Source: Pseudomonadota bacterium (GTDB lineage Bacteria > Pseudomonadota > Alphaproteobacteria > Caulobacterales > Caulobacteraceae). From it: a stretch of DNA of 8,816 nt. Position 1 is the first letter of the stretch, and each line of letters begins with the position of its first letter. The translations under genes and the position numbers were made by a program. Shown here in pieces: positions 6,657-8,816 of the stretch. The notes under the pieces are model-generated. The model saw only the letters and a program-made list of their open reading frames with translations. It did not search any database and was not told the DNA's origin. Location of the stretch: positions 1 through 8,816 of the forward strand of contig JAEXKM010000028.1 of assembly GCA_023445705.1 (NCBI GenBank), in the 5' to 3' direction.

Positions 6657-7616
6657 ATGCTGCAAGAGCCCCGCCCCCGCCGTCCCCTGAAGGTCCTTCT
6701 GGCCACGCCGCGAGGCTTCTGCGCAGGCGTGGACCGCGCCATCCAGATCGTCGAACGGGCGATCGAGAAGTACGGCGCGCCGGTCTATGTGCGGCACGAG
6801 ATCGTCCACAACCGCCATGTCGTCGAACGGCTGAAGAGCCTGGGCGCGGTGTTCGTCGAGGAACTGTCGGAGTGCCCGACCGATCGGCCGGTGGTGTTCT
6901 CGGCGCACGGCGTGCCCAAGTCCGTGCCGGCCGAGGCGAGCGCGCGGCAGATGCTTTATCTGGACGCCACCTGCCCGCTGGTCTCCAAAGTCCACGTCGA
7001 GGCGCAACGCCATTACGACGCGGGCAAGGAGATCGTGCTGATCGGCCACGCCGGCCACCCGGAAGTGGTCGGCACCATGGGCCAGCTTCCGGAAGGCGCG
7101 GTGGCGCTGATCGAAACCGTCGAGGACGCCCGGGCCTTCACGCCGAAGGATCCGGCGAACGTGGCCTTCGCGACCCAGACGACGCTCTCGGTCGACGACA
7201 CTTCCGACATCGTCGCGGCCCTGCGCGAACGTTTCCCGGACATCGCCGCACCGCACAAGGAAGACATCTGCTACGCCACGACCAACCGACAGGACGCCGT
7301 GAAGGCTGTGGCGGCGAAGGCCGAGGTGCTGCTGGTGCTCGGCTCGGCCAACTCGTCCAACTCCGTGCGGCTGGTGGAAGTCGGCAAGCGGTCTGGAACG
7401 AAGGGCGCCTACCTGATCGATGACGCCCGTGGCCTCGATCCTGCCTGGCTGGAAGGGGTCTCAAGCGTCGGCGTGACCGCGGGAGCCTCGGCGCCTGAGG
7501 TGCTAGTCCAGGGCCTGATCGATCGCCTGGCCGAAGACTTCGATGTCACCGTCGAAGAGGTCGACACGGTCCGCGAGACGGTGAGCTTCAAGCTGCCGAG
7601 GGCGCTGGTCAGCTAG
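6657..7616 (+). CDS. ispH: 4-hydroxy-3-methylbut-2-enyl diphosphate reductase
   Basis: This [4Fe-4S] enzyme carries out the last step of the MEP pathway, reducing HMBPP to IPP and DMAPP, the isoprenoid building blocks. At 319 residues it has standard length. The three cluster cysteines are visible: C22 (RGFCAGV), C106 (DATCPLV) and C205 (DICYATTN). Active-site features include EIVHN (48-52, H51), SAHG (82-85, H84), GHAGHPE (130-136, with H134 and E136), TQTT (173-176), the diphosphate-binding SSNS (233-236) and TAGASAP (274-280). The start at 6657 was chosen because the family's conserved LATPRGFCAG begins soon after. No clear ribosome site precedes it, so the message may be leaderless. It is divergent from the exported-protein/argS pair. 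Its TAG stop shares a CTAG with the TAG that ends the convergent doc remnant. Confidence 0.98.
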   Translation: MLQEPRPRRPLKVLLATPRGFCAGVDRAIQIVERAIEKYGAPVYVRHEIVHNRHVVERLKSLGAVFVEELSECPTDRPVVFSAHGVPKSVPAEASARQMLYLDATCPLVSKVHVEAQRHYDAGKEIVLIGHAGHPEVVGTMGQLPEGAVALIETVEDARAFTPKDPANVAFATQTTLSVDDTSDIVAALRERFPDIAAPHKEDICYATTNRQDAVKAVAAKAEVLLVLGSANSSNSVRLVEVGKRSGTKGAYLIDDARGLDPAWLEGVSSVGVTAGASAPEVLVQGLIDRLAEDFDVTVEEVDTVRETVSFKLPRALVS

Positions 7617-7972
7617 AGAGCGATGGATAGCGGCCGCAGCCAGGTCGTCAGCGCCTCGATGTCAGTTTGGCCCCGAGCCACCGACAACATGACCTCGGTA
7701 GCCTCCTCATCCGACGCCGTCAGAATGGGCCATGAACGCTACGCGCTTATTGCCGTCGACGAAGGGATGATTCATCGCAATGCCTACGGCGTACGTCGCT
7801 GCGAGCTCCAGCAGGTCGCCCACCTGTTCATAGGCAAATCGATTCCGTGGCCGCGCCAGGGCGATTCCAGCAGTCCCTCATCCCGGACCCCAACCGCGCC
7901 CCCTGTCGCCGCGACAATGTCCTCGTAGAGGGCAAGGATTAGATCCTTGTCCAGCCAGACCGGTTCGGTCAT
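7613..7972 (-). pseudogene. doc: Broken death-on-curing (Doc/Fic-type) toxin gene
   Basis: Doc toxins of the Fic fold inactivate EF-Tu by phosphorylation and are neutralised by the adjacent antitoxin. Here the gene survives as three consecutive pieces in two frames. Residues 1-37 (MTEPVWLDKD to RDEGLLES) read from 7972 to 7862. The next 44 codons (LARPRNRFAY... to AFMA, 7859-7728) are in the -1 frame and contain the Fic core HPFVDGNKR (7743-7769). The last 37 codons (ILTASDEEAT... to RPLSIAL, 7726-7616, TAG at 7613) return to the first frame. The first lesion, at about 7860-7865, looks like loss of one base; the second, at about 7724-7733, looks like loss of about 29 bases covering the helix after the motif. 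As it stands, translation from 7972 stops at 7784 after 62 residues, before the catalytic loop. A sequencing error could explain the first lesion but hardly the second. Confidence 0.85.
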
Positions 7973-7977
7973 CGACG

Positions 7978-8205
7978 CTACTTCGCCAATGCGTCGAACG
8001 TCTTCTGGTAACGCTTCAGGAAGGCGCGTCCTCGTTCGCGCCTTGCCTCGAACGACATGTCCAGCTTCGCGAGCCGCAGGCCTCCATCCGGAGACGCCTC
8101 GAAATATAGCGTGTCGCCGTCGCTGGCGCCGAGGAGTTCCCGCGCCTCATCGCTTAGGACAAGAGCCATACCTTCGCCGACTTGGGTAACCTTGAGCGGG
8201 ATCAT
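7978..8205 (-). CDS. AbrB/MazE-like antitoxin of a doc module
   Basis: Small 75-residue protein with the shape of a SpoVT/AbrB-type antitoxin. The N-terminal half (1-47, IPLKVTQVGEGMALVLSDEA then GASDGDTLYFEASPDGGLRL) is the swapped-hairpin DNA-binding beta domain. The charged C-terminal tail (FEARRERGRAFLKRYQKTF, 52-70) would be the toxin-binding segment. The ATG at 8205 follows an AGAAGAGG ribosome site by five bases. The toxin gene begins 5 bases after its TAG, the classic antitoxin-first order. It should bind and neutralise Doc and repress its own promoter. The frame is intact while its toxin partner is broken, so today it may act only as a repressor, or may be on its way to loss. Family placement rests on pattern and context. 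Confidence 0.9.
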   Translation of the reverse strand: MIPLKVTQVGEGMALVLSDEARELLGASDGDTLYFEASPDGGLRLAKLDMSFEARRERGRAFLKRYQKTFDALAK

Positions 8206-8227
8206 CTGAACCTCTTCTTAGGGCGAA

Positions 8228-8256
8228 TTTATATCATGCCTTGCCGCGAGCGTCTT
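8228..8256 (-). promoter_or_regulatory. Candidate promoter of the antitoxin-doc module
   Basis: On the minus strand AAGACG (8251-8256) and TATAAA (8228-8233) lie 17 bases apart, followed about 15 bases later by the antitoxin ribosome site. The AT-rich GATATAAATT stands out against the GC-rich surroundings. AbrB-like antitoxins usually bind such regions, so an operator here is likely but not resolved. Confidence 0.45.
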
Positions 8257-8278
8257 GACCGCCAGCCCGCGCTACCGC
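8255..8278 (+). promoter_or_regulatory. Candidate thrB promoter (Caulobacter housekeeping type)
   Basis: TTGACCG (8255-8261), nine bases, then GCTACCGC (8271-8278). This is close to TTGACGS / GCTANAWC, with the conserved TTGAC and GCTA present, though the spacing is one base short and two -10 positions differ. Transcription would begin just before the ATG at 8292. The site touches the -35 of the divergent antitoxin promoter. Confidence 0.45.
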
Positions 8279-8291
8279 ATCCCCGGACCGC

Positions 8292-8816
8292 ATGGCCGTC
8301 TATACCGACATCACCGATGAGGAGCTGAACGCGCTCCTCGCCGACTTCGATCTCGGCGCTCCGCTTACCTTCAAGGGTATCGCCGAGGGCGTGGAGAATT
8401 CGAACTTCCTGCTCGAGACTGAGGCGGGGCGGTTCATCCTGACCGTCTACGAGAAACGCGTACGCGAGGACGAACTGCCGTTCTTCCTCGGCCTGACCCG
8501 TTGGCTGGCGCAGCACGGCTATCCGTCTGCGACGCCGATGATCGATCGCGCAGGAGAGGCTCTGAAGCGGGTGCGCGGCAAGCCCTGCGCGATCTTCAGC
8601 TTCCTGCCTGGCCTTTCGGTGCGCCGGCCGACCGCCGCCCACTGCCGCCAGGCGGGCGAAGGCCTGGCGCGACTGCACCTGGCCTCCGAAGGGTTCTCCA
8701 TGACCCGCGCCAACGACCTTGGCCAAGCGGCCTGGGCGCCGATGTTCGCCAAGCTGCGCGATGAGGCCGAGGCCCTCAAGCCCGGCCTGGCGTCCGTCAT
8801 CGACGGCGACCTGGAG
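8292..8816 (+). CDS. thrB: Homoserine kinase; 3' end outside window
   Basis: Phosphorylates homoserine with ATP to O-phosphohomoserine, the step before threonine synthase. The first 175 codons are present of the usual ~320. It belongs to the aminoglycoside-phosphotransferase-fold homoserine kinases found in alphaproteobacteria and pseudomonads, not the GHMP type of E. coli. Landmarks are MAVYTDITDEEL (1-12), GIAEGVENSNFLLET (29-43, nucleotide-binding loop), FILTVYEKRV (48-57, conserved lysine region), ELPFFLGLTRWLAQHGYP (61-78) and FSFLPGLSV (102-110). The catalytic HGD-type motif lies beyond the edge. The ATG at 8292 has only a weak GGA upstream but matches the family N-terminus. In many alphaproteobacteria ispH, thrB and rnhA are neighbours; here the toxin-antitoxin module separates ispH and thrB. 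Confidence 0.95.
   Translation, partial: MAVYTDITDEELNALLADFDLGAPLTFKGIAEGVENSNFLLETEAGRFILTVYEKRVREDELPFFLGLTRWLAQHGYPSATPMIDRAGEALKRVRGKPCAIFSFLPGLSVRRPTAAHCRQAGEGLARLHLASEGFSMTRANDLGQAAWAPMFAKLRDEAEALKPGLASVIDGDLE

Noticed and set aside
5690..7423. 577-codon open frame on the plus strand across the exported gene, the divergent promoter region and ispH
   Set aside because: It crosses both gene strands and is out of frame with ispH, whose cluster cysteines and active-site motifs are intact in another frame.
7784..7864. Programmed frameshifting as an explanation for the split doc frame
   Set aside because: No slippery heptamer or stimulatory structure is apparent at the junction, and a second lesion with missing conserved residues points to decay.
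7623..7928. 101-codon plus-strand frame between ispH and the antitoxin
   Set aside because: It is the antisense of the doc remnant, whose three segments match Doc on the minus strand.
8229..8726. 165-codon minus-strand frame opposite thrB
   Set aside because: It is a shadow of thrB, whose plus-strand frame is open to the window edge and carries homoserine kinase landmarks.
1..8816. CRISPR arrays, tRNA or rRNA genes, insertion sequences, phage genes
   Set aside because: Nothing with spaced repeats, RNA gene signatures or transposase motifs was seen in either strand.

Overview
The window looks like the chromosome of a GC-rich alphaproteobacterium, most likely in the Caulobacteraceae (Caulobacter/Phenylobacterium type). 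This rests on high-GC codon use throughout, a two-subunit glycine decarboxylase, an aminoglycoside-phosphotransferase-fold homoserine kinase near ispH, and promoter-like sites resembling the Caulobacter housekeeping consensus (TTGACGS, 10-14 bases, GCTANAWC). The genus assignment is inference.

From 6535 down to 1 everything reads on the minus strand: a small exported protein of unknown function, argS (arginyl-tRNA synthetase, coupled by an ATGA overlap), a 314-base leader with a tandem glycine riboswitch, then the glycine cleavage operon gcvT-gcvH-gcvPA-gcvPB. gcvPB runs off the left edge just before its PLP lysine. Together the four gcv products make the T, H and P components of the glycine cleavage system (glycine + THF + NAD+ to CO2, NH3 and 5,10-methylene-THF). 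The L component (lipoamide dehydrogenase) is not in the window. The riboswitch should let glycine induce its own catabolism.

From 6657 rightwards the plus strand carries ispH (last step of the MEP isoprenoid pathway) and, at the right edge, the first 175 codons of thrB (homoserine kinase, threonine synthesis). Between them, on the minus strand, sits a toxin-antitoxin module: an intact 75-residue AbrB/MazE-like antitoxin followed by a doc (Fic/Doc kinase toxin) gene broken by two frame-changing lesions. The last frame of the doc remnant ends in a TAG that overlaps the ispH stop codon in a shared CTAG. The module looks inserted between ispH and thrB and is now decaying.

I do not see a new biological system. 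The points most worth checking are the riboswitch with its possible switching helix, the dead toxin beside a live antitoxin, and the overlapping divergent promoters at thrB.
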